From NCBI GenBank assembly GCA_016185145.1, contig JACPOB010000056.1, positions 1-52,036 of the forward strand: DNA of 52,036 nt. The letters run 5' to 3'. This DNA is from Rhodospirillales bacterium. GTDB lineage: Bacteria; Pseudomonadota; Alphaproteobacteria; Reyranellales; Reyranellaceae. A model generated the notes under the pieces. That model was not told the origin of the DNA, made no database searches, and saw nothing but the letters and a program-made list of their open reading frames with translations. The first letter of the stretch is position 1. The number at the start of each line of letters is the position of its first letter. Below, piece after piece: positions 17,645 through 26,847 of this stretch. The translations under genes were made by a program, and so were the position numbers.

Positions 17645-18610
17645 TCACCAGATCGCTTCGGTGTAGAGCGGCATCGACGCGCGCCGGCCGAAGCGCCGCT
17701 GCAGCCGGCCGCGGGCGATGTCCAAGGCAAGGCCGCAGAAGTGCCAGGCCGACGCGACGGGATGACGGTGCAACGCCTCGGTCACCAGGATGCGGGCATC
17801 TTGCCGACGCCCTGTCGCCGCTGCGCGATAGGCGAACCAGTATAGCGAGGCCTGCAGATGGTGGTCGATGTCGCGGGCGTGCTCGGGGTATTTGCGGCGG
17901 TACTCGTCGAGCACGAGCTCGGTCGACCGGAACATCCGCAGCGAATCGCTCGACATGTTGCCCGGCGTCGCGCGGTAGCCCACGAGGTAGCGCGGCACGA
18001 CGGCGAAGTCGGCATGCTCGGCCGCGCGAAAGCACATCAGCAGGTCTTCCGCACCCTGAGCTCCGCGCGCCCGCAACGTCGGATCGTAGCCACCCGCCTT
18101 CTCGAAAGCGGCACGGCGTATCAGGAGGGAGGAGCCGTTGCCGATCCAGTTGGCCGCGCACAGGCTCTTCATCGCGTCGCCTTCGATCAGGGGCTGCGGC
18201 CCGAATGAGATCACGCGATCGTGCTGGTCGATGCTGGCGAACCAGCAATAGGCGAGGCCCGCTGTCGGGCCACCCTGCCGCAGCGCCTCGAGCTGGAATG
18301 CGATCTTGGTCGGCGCCCACAGGTCGTCGGCGTCGACGAAGGCCAGGAACGATGCGCCGGTCGCCGCCGCGCCCGTGTTGCGCGCCGCGGCCACGCCGGC
18401 ATTCTTCTGCCGGATCAGCCGCACGCGGCGGTCCCGGCGGATCCTGTCGTCGACGACGGCGACCGATCCGTCGGTCGATTCGTCGTCGACGACGACGATG
18501 TCAAGATCGGCATGGGTTTGCCGGCCGATGCTGTCGAGCGTGGCGGCGATCGTGCGTTCGGCATTGCGCATCGGCACGACGACACCGACCGTGTCTTCGT
18601 CTTGCTTCAC
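17645..18610 (-). CDS. GT2-family glycosyltransferase
   Basis: About 321 residues from the GTG of VKQDEDTVGVVVPM; an in-frame ATG at 18721 is an alternative but would overlap the flavin oxidoreductase gene by 68 bases and adds sequence without domain character. GT-A fold motifs: VVVPMRNAERTI, VVVDDESTDGS, GVAAARNTGAAA and the DxD motif FVDADDLW. The segment GAEDLLMCFRAAEH gives the typical catalytic E-D pair. The acceptor is unknown. It probably acts with the GT2-methyltransferase-deacetylase protein encoded downstream on a cell-surface glycan; a 138-base gap with no recognisable gene separates them. Confidence 0.85.
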   Translation of the reverse strand: MKQDEDTVGVVVPMRNAERTIAATLDSIGRQTHADLDIVVVDDESTDGSVAVVDDRIRRDRRVRLIRQKNAGVAAARNTGAAATGASFLAFVDADDLWAPTKIAFQLEALRQGGPTAGLAYCWFASIDQHDRVISFGPQPLIEGDAMKSLCAANWIGNGSSLLIRRAAFEKAGGYDPTLRARGAQGAEDLLMCFRAAEHADFAVVPRYLVGYRATPGNMSSDSLRMFRSTELVLDEYRRKYPEHARDIDHHLQASLYWFAYRAAATGRRQDARILVTEALHRHPVASAWHFCGLALDIARGRLQRRFGRRASMPLYTEAIW

Positions 18611-18653
18611 AACGGGCGCAACGTAGCCAACGGCGCCGGCTAAGGAAAGCGTC

Positions 18654-19781
18654 TCACTCCGCGGCGACGGCGTAGCGCAGATCGGGCAGCGGTTGCGAGC
18701 GGTCGATCGCGGCGCCGGCATCGAACTTCTTCAGCTCCGGCATGACGCTTTGCGCGAACAGGCGCATGTTGCGCGCCGCCTCCTCGTGCGGCATGCCGGC
18801 GTAGGAGAACACGCCGACGAAGCCCGAATTGTTGGTCTGCTGGTGGATGGTCATGATCTTTTCGTGGACCTGCTCGGGCGTGCCGTAGACCTGCAGGTCG
18901 GCGAAGAACTCGATCGCCTTCTGGTCGCCGTAGACGGCGAGCTTCTCGTTCATCTTGGCGTAGTACTCGTAGCCGCGCTGGTTCTTCATGTGGGCGCCGG
19001 CGAACTGATAGTGGTCGAGCACCGTGCGGTAGTAGCCGCCGATGTACTTCATCGCCATCTCGCGCGCCCGTTCGGCGCTGGGATCGATGAAGATCCAGCC
19101 GGCCGAAATCGGCTGGGGCGCCGCCGTGCCGTTGATCTCGCGATAGAGCGCGTTGTACTCGGTGAGCTCCTTCTCGACCTCGCGCCACGGCTTCTGCGGG
19201 ATGATCAGGAGGCCGACGCCCAGTTTCGCCATGATGCGCGCGCTCTCGGGGCTGACGGCCGCGGCATAGGTGCGGCCGCGGAAGCTCTTGAACGGCGCCG
19301 GGCGGATCGCGGTGCGCGGCTGTCGGTAGTGCTTGCCGGCATGCTCCATGACGCCGCTTTCCAGGCCCTTCAGCAGTGCCTCGCCGTATTCGACGAAGAG
19401 CTCGCGGCTGTCGCCCATGTCGAGGCGGAAGCCGTCGAACTCGACCTTGCCGGCGCCGCGGCCGAGACCCAGGATCATGCGGCCGCCGGAGAGGTGATCG
19501 AGCATGGAAATCTGCTCGGCAACGCGCATCGGATCGTGCCACGGCAGCACGACCACCATGGAGCCGAGCCTGACGTTGCGCGTGCGGCCGGCCATGTAGG
19601 ACAGGAACTGCACGACGTCGGGGCACATCGTGTAGTCGGTGAAATGATGCTCGACCGACCAGATCGAATCGAAGCCCAGGGGCTCCGCCATGTCGGCGAG
19701 CGCCAGCTCGTTGAGATAGATCTGATGGTCGCTGAGCGCCCGGTCGGTGTTCTGGAAGACGGCGGCCATTCCGACATGCAT
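18654..19781 (-). CDS. Luciferase-like (LLM) flavin-dependent oxidoreductase
   Basis: 375 residues, bacterial-luciferase family TIM barrel. Family landmarks: SIWSVEHHFTDY near the N-terminus, LGSMVVVLPWHDPMRVAEQI, LSGGRMILGLGRG, and the C-terminal VYGTPEQVHEKI. These enzymes use reduced FMN or F420 to oxidise small organic substrates such as alkanes, sulfonates or chelators; the substrate here is not evident. GGAGG precedes the ATG. The gene is divergent from lolA. Confidence 0.9.
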   Translation of the reverse strand: MHVGMAAVFQNTDRALSDHQIYLNELALADMAEPLGFDSIWSVEHHFTDYTMCPDVVQFLSYMAGRTRNVRLGSMVVVLPWHDPMRVAEQISMLDHLSGGRMILGLGRGAGKVEFDGFRLDMGDSRELFVEYGEALLKGLESGVMEHAGKHYRQPRTAIRPAPFKSFRGRTYAAAVSPESARIMAKLGVGLLIIPQKPWREVEKELTEYNALYREINGTAAPQPISAGWIFIDPSAERAREMAMKYIGGYYRTVLDHYQFAGAHMKNQRGYEYYAKMNEKLAVYGDQKAIEFFADLQVYGTPEQVHEKIMTIHQQTNNSGFVGVFSYAGMPHEEAARNMRLFAQSVMPELKKFDAGAAIDRSQPLPDLRYAVAAE

Positions 19782-19868
19782 GAGCGTTCCTCCGAGTCTG
19801 TTTGACGGATGGTAAACGGCCGTTTACCCGATTGGGAAGTGCTTGATTCCGCCGTATTCGGAGAACAT

Positions 19869-20471
19869 ATGCCCGGCATGCGCATTTTTCTCGCTGCCCT
19901 GACCGCCGCCGCCCTGTCGCTGTTTGCCGTTCTTCCGGCCGAGGCCCAGCAAGGGTCGATCGGCGTGCCGCAGATCGAGCAGTACTTCAATTCGCTTCGG
20001 TCGATGAAGGCGCGCTTCGTGCAGAGCAATCCCAATGGCTCGGTGGTGCAGGGCACGCTCTATTTGCGCCGCCCCGGCCGCATGCGCTTCGAGTACGACG
20101 CGCCCTCGCAGCTCAAGATCGTCGCCGACGGCTATCAGGTGACGATGTGGGACAACGCCACGCGCGATTTCGGCCAGTGGCCGATCGGCTGGACCGCCGC
20201 CACCTTCCTGGTCAGGGACCAGCTGACGCTGTCGGGCGACCTGCAGGTCGAGAAGCTCGAGCGGGTCAACGGCCTGCTCGAAGCGACCGTCAGCCAGGTG
20301 CGCAAGCCGCAGGAGGGCAAGGTGATCGTCCGTCTCAGCGAGAACCCGCTGCTGCTGCGCGGCTGGACCATCATCGACAACCGCGGCAACCGCGTCACCG
20401 TCTCGCTGTCGGACATGCAGACCGGCCTGCAACTGGCGGATTCGCTGTTCAAGAACGAAAGCGGGCGCTGA
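19869..20471 (+). CDS. lolA: Outer-membrane lipoprotein carrier LolA
   Basis: 200 residues. Signal peptide MRIFLAALTAAALSLFAVLPAEA, then the LolA/LolB beta-fold with the typical entry YFNSLRSMKARFVQ, YLRRPGRMRFEYD and WPIGWTAATFL. LolA carries lipoproteins across the periplasm from LolCDE to the outer membrane. The start is the ATG nine bases before MRIF because GGAG lies five bases upstream of it. In many alphaproteobacteria lolA follows ftsK; here it does not. Confidence 0.88.
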   Translation: MPGMRIFLAALTAAALSLFAVLPAEAQQGSIGVPQIEQYFNSLRSMKARFVQSNPNGSVVQGTLYLRRPGRMRFEYDAPSQLKIVADGYQVTMWDNATRDFGQWPIGWTAATFLVRDQLTLSGDLQVEKLERVNGLLEATVSQVRKPQEGKVIVRLSENPLLLRGWTIIDNRGNRVTVSLSDMQTGLQLADSLFKNESGR

Positions 20472-20526
20472 TCGGGGCCGCTTCGCGCTATAACCCGCGC
20501 ATGAAGAGCGTTTGGGACAGGGACAA

Positions 20527-21057
20527 GTGAGCAAGCTGATCGTGCGGGCCTCGACCGAGGCCGATGTGGCGCGTTGCGCCGAGATCTACGCCCACCATGT
20601 GCTGCACGGCACGGCCTCCTTCGAGGTCGATCCGCCGGATCTCGCCGAGATGAAGCGCCGCCGCGCCGCCGTGCTCGACATCGGTCTGCCGCACCTGGTG
20701 GCCGAGCGCGAGGGCCGCGTCATGGGCTATGCCTATGCCGGCAACTGGCGGCCGCGGCCCGCCTACAAGTTCTCGGTCGAGGATTCGATTTACATCGACA
20801 AGGATGCGGTCGGCCAGGGCGCCGGCAAGGCGCTGCTGCCGGCGCTGATCGAGCGGTGCACGGCGCTCGGCCGGCGCCAGATGGTGGCGGTGATCGGCGA
20901 TTCGGCGCAGACGCCGTCGATCCGGCTCCACGCCTCGTGCGGCTTCGAGATGGTCGGAACCTTGAAGAACATCGGCTTCAAGTTCGGCCGCTGGCTGGAC
21001 ACGGTGCTGATGCAGCGTGAATTGGGCGTAGGCAGCACCAAGCCGCCGCTTGCTTAA
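20527..21057 (+). CDS. GNAT acetyltransferase, phosphinothricin/methionine-sulfoximine type
   Basis: 176 residues from a GTG start (V-S-K-L-I-V-R-A) preceded by AGGGA. The opening ASTEADVARCAEIYAHHVLHGTASFE, the acetyl-CoA loop VGQGAGKALL and MVAVIGDSAQTPSIRLHASCGFEMVGTLKNIGFKFGRWLDTVLMQ match the Bar/Pat/YncA subgroup that N-acetylates phosphinothricin or methionine sulfoximine. A nine-codon reading frame (20501-20530, MKSVWDRDK) ends inside this start codon and may serve translational coupling; that could be coincidence. It sits between lolA and a toxin-antitoxin pair. Confidence 0.87.
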   Translation: MSKLIVRASTEADVARCAEIYAHHVLHGTASFEVDPPDLAEMKRRRAAVLDIGLPHLVAEREGRVMGYAYAGNWRPRPAYKFSVEDSIYIDKDAVGQGAGKALLPALIERCTALGRRQMVAVIGDSAQTPSIRLHASCGFEMVGTLKNIGFKFGRWLDTVLMQRELGVGSTKPPLA

Positions 21058-21101
21058 GAGGCGTCTCGATCTTATATATTGACTAGTCAGATAACTAGTC
21101 A
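21050..21101 (+). promoter_or_regulatory. Promoter and operator of the toxin-antitoxin pair
   Basis: Possible -35 TTGCTT at 21050-21055 and -10 TATATA at 21073-21078, 17 bases apart. Directly after the -10 lies a perfect inverted repeat TGACTAGT-cagata-ACTAGTCA (21080-21101), each arm itself holding the palindrome ACTAGT. Placement over the start of transcription fits autorepression by the Phd-type antitoxin. Confidence 0.65.
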
Positions 21102-21111
21102 GGATGCGTCC

Positions 21112-21369
21112 ATGAAGACTTGGCCGGTCCAGGACGCCAAGGCGCGCTTTAGTGAGATGCTCGATGCCTGCCTCAAGCACGGGCCGCAGCTCGTCACGAA
21201 GCGCGGCAGCGAGGCGGCAGTTTTGGTGCCGATCGAGGAATGGCGACGCCTTCATGGAGCGCCGGTGCGCACGCTGAAGGAGCTGCTGTTGACAGACGAA
21301 GGCCGCGGCGAACTGAAGATTCCGCCGCGCGGCCGACACCCTCGCAGGCCGGTGCCGCGTTTCGATTGA
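21112..21369 (+). CDS. Phd/YefM-type antitoxin
   Basis: 85 residues. The N-terminal part TWPVQDAKARFSEMLDACLKHGPQLVTKRGSEAAVLVPIEEW is the canonical Phd/YefM DNA-binding fold; the C-terminal tail (EELLLTDEG-like helix followed by a basic, Pro-rich end) would bind the toxin. Start is the ATG 11 codons into the open frame, directly after the operator. It is followed after seven bases by the PIN-domain toxin gene. Confidence 0.9.
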   Translation: MKTWPVQDAKARFSEMLDACLKHGPQLVTKRGSEAAVLVPIEEWRRLHGAPVRTLKELLLTDEGRGELKIPPRGRHPRRPVPRFD

Positions 21370-21376
21370 TCATGGC

Positions 21377-21796
21377 GTGTACCTGCTCGATACAAATGTG
21401 GTCTCCGAGTTGCGGCGCGTTCGTCCGCATGGCGCGGCGTTGGCATGGCTTCGGTCGGTCGATCACAGACTGCTGCGCCTGTCGGCGGTGTCCTTAGGAG
21501 AAGTTCAGGCCGGCATCGAGTTGACCAGGGATCAGGATCCTGGACGGGCCGCGGAAATCGAACGATGGGCCGACGAAGTGGCGCGAACATACGAAGTCCT
21601 TCCCATGGACACGGCCGTCTTTCGGGCTTGGGCGAGACTAATGCATGGCCGATCGGACACGTTGGCGGACGATGCGCGTATCGCAGCGACGGCCATTGTG
21701 CACAATCTGATCGTGGTGACGCGCAATGTGCGCGACTTTCAGCCATTCGGTGTGCCAACGCTCAATCCGTTCCACGGCACCAGAAGTGAGCAATAG
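21377..21796 (+). CDS. PIN-domain toxin (VapC/FitB type)
   Basis: 139 residues from a GTG start (YLLDTNVVSEL). Metal-binding acids of the PIN nuclease are visible: D5 (LLDTN), E42 (LGEVQAG), D98/D99 (LADDARIAATA) and D120 (NVRDF), giving an intact Mg-dependent ribonuclease site. FitB/VapC toxins cleave tRNA or other RNA and are neutralised by their partner. The ATG five bases earlier is in another frame. The stop is three bases before the acyl-CoA synthetase start. Confidence 0.9.
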   Translation: MYLLDTNVVSELRRVRPHGAALAWLRSVDHRLLRLSAVSLGEVQAGIELTRDQDPGRAAEIERWADEVARTYEVLPMDTAVFRAWARLMHGRSDTLADDARIAATAIVHNLIVVTRNVRDFQPFGVPTLNPFHGTRSEQ

Positions 21797-21799
21797 AGC

Positions 21800-23335
21800 A
21801 TGCGCCTGATCGACTACTTCGACCGCGGCGCGGATCTTTTCCCCGATCGCCATTGCCTGCACGACGGCACGCGCGGCTGGACCTACCGCGACGTTCGCGC
21901 CCAGAGCCACCGCGTCGCCAACGGCCTGCTGGCGGCGGGCCTGGCGCGCGGCTCGAAGGCCGCGGTCTACAGCCCCAACCATGCCGCGGCCTATGCCTGC
22001 CTGCTGGGCATCGTGCGCGCCGGCGTCACCTGGGCGCCGGTGAATGCGCGCAATGCGCTGGAGGAGAACCTCCACATCCTGAACAACACGGACGTTGAGT
22101 TCCTGTTCTTCCATTCGAGCTTCGATGCCTCGCTGGCGCGCATCCGCGAGGCCTGCCCCAAGATCCTCAACTTCATCTGCCTCGACCTGCCGTCGTTCGA
22201 CGAATGGCTCGCGCAACAGAAGGAGACGGCGCCGGACCTGGCCGACGACCCCGATGGCGTCGCCTTCCTGGCGAGCTCGGGCGGCACGACAGGCCGGCCC
22301 AAGGGCGTGCAGATCACCAACCGCAACATCGAGACCATGAACTCGATCTTCTGGGCGTGCATGCCGGTGACGTCGCCGCCGGTTCATCTGATGGTGGCGC
22401 CCATGACGCACGCCGCCGGCGTCTGCTCGTTCCCCCTGCTGCCCTATGGCGGCACCAACATCTTCATGGGCACGGCCGATCCCGGCGCCATCCTGGCCGC
22501 GATCGAGAAGCACAGGGTCACGCATATCTACATGCCGCCGACCCTGATCTACATGCTGCTCGCACATCCCGACGTGGCCAAACACGACTACAGCTCGCTG
22601 AAACATCTGGTTTATGCCTCGGCACCGATGTCGGTCGACAAGCTCGTCGAGGCGCTAAAAGTGTTCGGGCCGGTGCTCACCCAGACCTATGGCCAGGCCG
22701 AGGCCTGCATGATCTGCACCTTCTTCTCGCCCCAAGACCATGTCGCCTCTCTCGAGAGCGACAAGCGCCAGCGGCTGGCGAGCTGCGGGCGGGCCTCGCC
22801 GCTGATGCGGCTGGAAGTGATGGACGACGAGGGCCGCATCCTGCCGCGCGGCGAGCGCGGCGAGATCGTCGTGCGCGGCGGCCTGGTCATGCTGGGCTAC
22901 TACAACAACGAGGCCGCCACGCGAGAGGCCTCGACCTTCGGTTGGCACCATACCGGCGACATCGGCGTCATCGACGAGGACGGCTTCGTCTACATCGTCG
23001 ATCGCAAGAAGGACATGATCATCTCCGGCGGCTTCAATGTCTTCCCGAGCGAGGTCGAGCAGGTGCTGTGGAGCCATCCCGCGGTCCAGGACTGCGCGGT
23101 GATCGGCGTGCCCGACGAGAAGTGGGGCGAGGCGGTCAAGGCCGTGGTCGAGCTGAAGCCCGGCGCCGAGGCCACCGCCGACGAGCTGATCCTTCTCGCC
23201 AAGGACAAGCTCGGCGGCGTCAAGGCGCCGAAGTCGGTCGACTTCATCGCGGCCCTGCCGCGCAGCCCGGTCGGCAAGGTGCTGAAGAAGACGTTGCGGG
23301 AGCCCTACTGGGTGGGCCGCGAGCGCAAGATCTAG
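21800..23335 (+). CDS. AMP-dependent acyl-CoA synthetase/ligase
   Basis: 511 residues, full-length ANL-family enzyme. P-loop SSGGTTGRPKG at 159-169, QTYGQAEA (A5 motif), HHTGDIG (A7), VDRKKDMIISGGFNVFPSEVE (A8) and the C-terminal catalytic lysine K493 in SPVGKVLKK. It activates a carboxylic acid to the acyl-adenylate and then to the CoA thioester. The substrate, fatty or aryl acid, is not decidable from sequence alone. The start lies three bases after the toxin stop, but this closeness need not mean a functional link. Confidence 0.92.
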   Translation: MRLIDYFDRGADLFPDRHCLHDGTRGWTYRDVRAQSHRVANGLLAAGLARGSKAAVYSPNHAAAYACLLGIVRAGVTWAPVNARNALEENLHILNNTDVEFLFFHSSFDASLARIREACPKILNFICLDLPSFDEWLAQQKETAPDLADDPDGVAFLASSGGTTGRPKGVQITNRNIETMNSIFWACMPVTSPPVHLMVAPMTHAAGVCSFPLLPYGGTNIFMGTADPGAILAAIEKHRVTHIYMPPTLIYMLLAHPDVAKHDYSSLKHLVYASAPMSVDKLVEALKVFGPVLTQTYGQAEACMICTFFSPQDHVASLESDKRQRLASCGRASPLMRLEVMDDEGRILPRGERGEIVVRGGLVMLGYYNNEAATREASTFGWHHTGDIGVIDEDGFVYIVDRKKDMIISGGFNVFPSEVEQVLWSHPAVQDCAVIGVPDEKWGEAVKAVVELKPGAEATADELILLAKDKLGGVKAPKSVDFIAALPRSPVGKVLKKTLREPYWVGRERKI

Positions 23336-23350
23336 GGGAGACGGGGGAGA

Positions 23351-24298
23351 GTGCATCGGCAATTGCACGACTGGCTGCGACGCCTGCCGGCGAACGTGCA
23401 GGGCGCGCTGTGGCTGGTTTCCGGCGGCTTCATCTTCACCTCGACCAGCGCGATGATCCGCCTGCTGTCGGCCGAGATCGAAAGCGTGCAGACGGCGTTC
23501 TTCCGCGCCGTCATCTCGGTGATCCTGCTCCTGCCCATGATCGCTGCCGGCCGCGTCAAGCCGTGGCAGTCCAAGCGCATCAAGGGCCACTTCTGGCGCA
23601 CCTTCATGGGCACCACCTCGATGGTGCTGGGCTTCTATGCGGTGTCGATGCTGCCACTGGCCGACGCCACGGCGATCGCCTTCTCGCAGCCGTTGTTCTC
23701 GGTCATCGTCGCCGCGGTGATCGCCGGCGAGAAGGTGCGCTGGCGACGCTGGAGCGCCACCATCGTGGGCTTCGTCGGCGTGCTGGTGATGGTGCGGCCG
23801 GGCGAGGGCAGCCTGCAGCTCGGCGCCCTGGTGGCGCTCGCCAATGCCGCCACGGTGGCGCTGTCGATCCTGCTGGTGAAGCGGCTCAGTGATTCCGAAA
23901 CGCCGCTGATGATCCTGACCCAGTTCGCGATCTTCTCGACACTGCTGCTGGCGCCGCCCGCGATCTGGGTGTGGCGCTGGCCCGACTTGTGGGGCTGGGT
24001 GCTGGCGGTCGGCATCGCGCTCTCAGCCACGGTCGGCCAGTACTTCTGGGTGCAGGCCTTCAAGGCCGGCGAGATGTCGGCGGTGGCGCCGTTCGAGTAT
24101 CTGCGCCTGCCCTTCGCGGTGTTCGTGGGCTGGCTGATCTGGGACGAGATGCCGGTGATCTGGACCTATGTCGGCGCCGCCATCGTCATCGCCTCGGCGC
24201 TCTACATCGCCCACCGCGAGGCCCAGCTCGCGCGCGAACGCAAGCGCGCGGCGCTGGCGCAGCCGGTCAAGCCAGCGGAGAAGTCACCCGATCCCTGA
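23351..24298 (+). CDS. EamA-family (DMT) transporter
   Basis: 315 residues from GTG (H-R-Q-L-H-D-W). Ten hydrophobic segments in two EamA halves, the second starting near GALVALANAATVALSILLVKRL; the first half ends with VGFVGVLVMVRPGEG, a classic EamA junction, and the second with VGWLIWDEMPVIWTYVGAAIVIASALYIA. Drug/metabolite exporters of this family move amino acids, nucleosides or other metabolites. It lies 15 bases after the acyl-CoA synthetase and ends tail to tail with the cation exporter on the other strand. Confidence 0.88.
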   Translation: MHRQLHDWLRRLPANVQGALWLVSGGFIFTSTSAMIRLLSAEIESVQTAFFRAVISVILLLPMIAAGRVKPWQSKRIKGHFWRTFMGTTSMVLGFYAVSMLPLADATAIAFSQPLFSVIVAAVIAGEKVRWRRWSATIVGFVGVLVMVRPGEGSLQLGALVALANAATVALSILLVKRLSDSETPLMILTQFAIFSTLLLAPPAIWVWRWPDLWGWVLAVGIALSATVGQYFWVQAFKAGEMSAVAPFEYLRLPFAVFVGWLIWDEMPVIWTYVGAAIVIASALYIAHREAQLARERKRAALAQPVKPAEKSPDP

Positions 24299-24306
24299 GG
24301 AACCGG

Positions 24307-25254
24307 TCATGAGCCGGCCTGCTTGGCCTCGTGCTCCGGTTCGACGTGGATCATGACGACGGCGCCCTCGAACGACGTCTGGAGGGCGGCTTCCAGACGA
24401 TCGCAAATCTCGTGCGACCGCTCCACGCTCATGCGGCCGGGCACCACCAGATGGAAATCGATGAAGATCGTCCTGCCTGCATGACGCGTGCGGAGGTCGT
24501 GTATCTCGATTGCGTCTGCGACATTGAGGGAGATCACCTCGCGAATGCGCGCGAGTTCGTCGGCCGGAACGCTTTCGTCGAGCAGTCCGCTGCCGTTCTC
24601 GCGAATGACGCCCCATCCGCTTCGCAACACGTGCAGCGCCACCAGCACGGCGATTGCGGCGTCCAGAACGTCGATTCGCGTCAGCACCACGAGCACGACG
24701 CCGACAACGACACCGAGCGACGTGACCACGTCGGCGAGCAGGTGCCTGCCGTCGGCGACCAGGGCAGCGGAGCGGTGCTTGCGACCCTGCCGCAGCAGCA
24801 CGCCGCTCCACGCGGCGTTGATGACGGTCGCGACCGAGTTCACGGCGACGCCGGTCCAGGGCGCGTCGATCGGCTTGGGCGCCAGAATTGCGCCATAGGC
24901 CTCCCAAAGGATTGCCAGCCCCGCGACGATGATCAAGGCACCGACCACGACCGCCGAGAGGTACTCGGCCTTGTCGTGGCCATAAGGGTGCTCCGCATCA
25001 GGCGGACGGGCAGCGCTGCGGATGGCCACGATGGCCGCCGCCGCCGTGACGACGTTGATGATGCTTTCCAAGGCGTCCGAGTACAGCGCGACGCTGCCTG
25101 TCAGCAGGTAGGCGCCAAACTTGATCGCCAGCACGGCGGCACTCACGGCGAGACTGCCCACCGCGATTCGAAGGGACACGTGCATGGACGGTCTCGCCTG
25201 CGCCGTGAGCGGACCGGGTCGTTTGTCGGGTAATTGCTCGATATCTCGATTCAT
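24307..25254 (-). CDS. Cation diffusion facilitator (CDF) transporter
   Basis: 315 residues. Six transmembrane helices; metal site in helix II (YSDALESIINV) and helix V (HLLADVVTS), a loop PDAEHPYGHDKAEYLSAVV typical of the family, and a cytoplasmic ferredoxin-like C-terminal domain (IEIHDLRTRHAGRTIFIDFHLVVPG, HVEPEHEA). Exports Zn, Fe, Mn or similar divalent ions in exchange for protons. Unlike the DmeF-type gene at 43464, it lacks a histidine-rich loop. Helix II carries S-D-A-L-E-S where the usual second Asp (DxxxD) is replaced by Glu. An inner ATG (position 25185) is an alternative start. Confidence 0.9.
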   Translation of the reverse strand: MNRDIEQLPDKRPGPLTAQARPSMHVSLRIAVGSLAVSAAVLAIKFGAYLLTGSVALYSDALESIINVVTAAAAIVAIRSAARPPDAEHPYGHDKAEYLSAVVVGALIIVAGLAILWEAYGAILAPKPIDAPWTGVAVNSVATVINAAWSGVLLRQGRKHRSAALVADGRHLLADVVTSLGVVVGVVLVVLTRIDVLDAAIAVLVALHVLRSGWGVIRENGSGLLDESVPADELARIREVISLNVADAIEIHDLRTRHAGRTIFIDFHLVVPGRMSVERSHEICDRLEAALQTSFEGAVVMIHVEPEHEAKQAGS

Positions 25255-25274
25255 CAGCGGCGGGACCACCACCG

Positions 25275-25631
25275 TCAATTCACGGGAGGCGAAGCCTCGG
25301 CCTTGAGGAGCCAGGTCCGCGCCTGCGCGCGATGCGCCTCGGTGATGTGCATCCGGGCCGCCGTGAAGGCGGCGAGCATGATGGCGGCGTCGTCGGTGAA
25401 GCCCAGCCCCAGCAGGATGTCGGGGATGGCGTCGAACGGCAGGATGAAATAGGCGAGCGCGCCGAACAGGGTGGCGCGGATTGGCAACGGCGTCGCGGAA
25501 TCGGTGGCGCAATAGAACGCCGCGACGGCGTCCTCGGTGAACGGCACCTTGCCCAGGGTCGAACGGGCCTTTCTCCAGAAGCCCTGGCGGACACGTGCCT
25601 CGTCGGCCGCCAGCCTGTCGGTCGTGCTCAT
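25275..25631 (-). CDS. DUF1232/YkvA-family small membrane protein
   Basis: 118 residues from ATG ([14 protein letters not shown]). The core [26 protein letters not shown] is the diagnostic DUF1232 motif (P-x-D-x-I-P-D-x-x-x-x-G-x-x-D-D). One or two membrane helices. Function unknown in general. It lies 20 bases upstream of the CDF gene on the same strand, so the two could be co-transcribed. Confidence 0.87.
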   Translation of the reverse strand: MSTTDRLAADEARVRQGFWRKARSTLGKVPFTEDAVAAFYCATDSATPLPIRATLFGALAYFILPFDAIPDILLGLGFTDDAAIMLAAFTAARMHITEAHRAQARTWLLKAEASPPVN

Positions 25632-25714
25632 GCCGTGAAAGTTGGCAGCGCGGGCCGTCTTGGCAAGGGGGCAGGAGCCGCTTAATAAATCGCCCGGACA
25701 CAGAAGGAGCACGG

Positions 25715-26476
25715 ATGAACGTCAAGGGGCAGGCTGCCATCGTCACCGGCGGCGCATCGGGACTGGGCGGCGCCACCGCCTCGGCACTGGCCGCGGCCGG
25801 CGCCAAGGTCGCGATCTTCGATCTGCAGGACGAGCTCGGCGCCGCCAAGGCCAAGGAGATCGGCGGCCTTTATGTGAAGACCAACGTCGCCGACGCGGCC
25901 AATACCGAGGCCTCGGTGAAGACCGTGGTCGAGCAGCTCGGCGCCCCGCGCGTCGTCGTGAACTGCGCCGGCATCGGCCGCGCCGCCCGGACCATCTCCA
26001 AGTCCGGCCCGCACGACCTCGCGATGTTCTCCCAGGTGATCCAGGTCAACCTGATCGGCACCTTCAACGTCATCCGGCTCGCTTCGTGGGCGATGAGCCA
26101 GGCCGAGCCGATGGCCGACGGCGAGCGCGGCGTCATCATCAACACCGCCTCGGTGGCGGCGTTCGACGGCCAGATCGGCCAGGCGGCCTACTCGGCCTCC
26201 AAGGGCGGCGTGGTCGGCATGACGCTGCCGATCGCGCGCGATCTCTCGGGCGTGGGTATCCGCGTCTGCACCATTGCGCCCGGCCTGTTCCTGACGCCGA
26301 TGATGATGGGGCTGTCGGCCGAGGCGCAGAAGAGCCTGGGCGCGCAGGTGCCGTTCCCGCCGCGGCTGGGCGATCCCAAGGAATACGCCCAGCTCGCCAT
26401 GCAGATCGTCGAGAACCACATGCTGAACGGCGAGACCATCCGTCTGGATGGCGCCATTCGCATGGCGCCGAGATAG
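25715..26476 (+). CDS. Short-chain dehydrogenase, 3-hydroxyacyl-CoA dehydrogenase type II-like
   Basis: 253 residues. Cofactor motif [12 protein letters not shown] at 11-22, NCAG at 83-86, catalytic Ser146 (NTASVAAF), Tyr159 and Lys163 (YSASK). The segment [47 protein letters not shown] and the ending [11 protein letters not shown] closely follow human HSD17B10/bacterial 3-hydroxyacyl-CoA (2-methyl-3-hydroxybutyryl-CoA) dehydrogenases of isoleucine and fatty-acid breakdown. AGGAG sits before the ATG. Confidence 0.9.
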   Translation: MNVKGQAAIVTGGASGLGGATASALAAAGAKVAIFDLQDELGAAKAKEIGGLYVKTNVADAANTEASVKTVVEQLGAPRVVVNCAGIGRAARTISKSGPHDLAMFSQVIQVNLIGTFNVIRLASWAMSQAEPMADGERGVIINTASVAAFDGQIGQAAYSASKGGVVGMTLPIARDLSGVGIRVCTIAPGLFLTPMMMGLSAEAQKSLGAQVPFPPRLGDPKEYAQLAMQIVENHMLNGETIRLDGAIRMAPR

Positions 26477-26480
26477 GGCC

Positions 26481-26840
26481 ATGCGGCTGGCGGAGATTCT
26501 TGCGACAGTCGCGCTGCTGGCGCTGCTGTCGCGCCCGGCGCTCGCCGAGCCGCGCTGGCTTGCGTGCAAGTTCAACGCCAGCGGCAAGGAACAGAGCTTT
26601 CAGATGGTGTTCGACGACATGCGCGGCACCGCCGCGCTGTTCGACGCCGGAGGCCTAGTCGAGGGTGCGGGGACCAGCATCAACTTCCAGTCGCTGCGTA
26701 CCCGCTTCCCGCAGTTCAACGTCACCTACAACAGGAACGACGGCGCACTGGCAGTTTCGCCGGTCGGCGTCGGCGGCATCCTGACCGGCGAGTGCCGCCG
26801 TGCGCCGCCGCCGCCCGGTGCTCCGGCGCTGCCGCAGTAG
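26481..26840 (+). CDS. Small secreted hypothetical protein
   Basis: 119 residues. Signal peptide MRLAEILATVALLALLSRPALA, cleaved before EPRWLACKF. The mature part is about 97 residues with two cysteines (LACKF, GECRR), likely a small beta domain, and a Pro-rich end (PPPPGAPALPQ). Family not recognised. ATG at 26481 follows the dehydrogenase stop by four bases. Confidence 0.7.
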   Translation: MRLAEILATVALLALLSRPALAEPRWLACKFNASGKEQSFQMVFDDMRGTAALFDAGGLVEGAGTSINFQSLRTRFPQFNVTYNRNDGALAVSPVGVGGILTGECRRAPPPPGAPALPQ

Positions 26841-26847
26841 CACTCCA

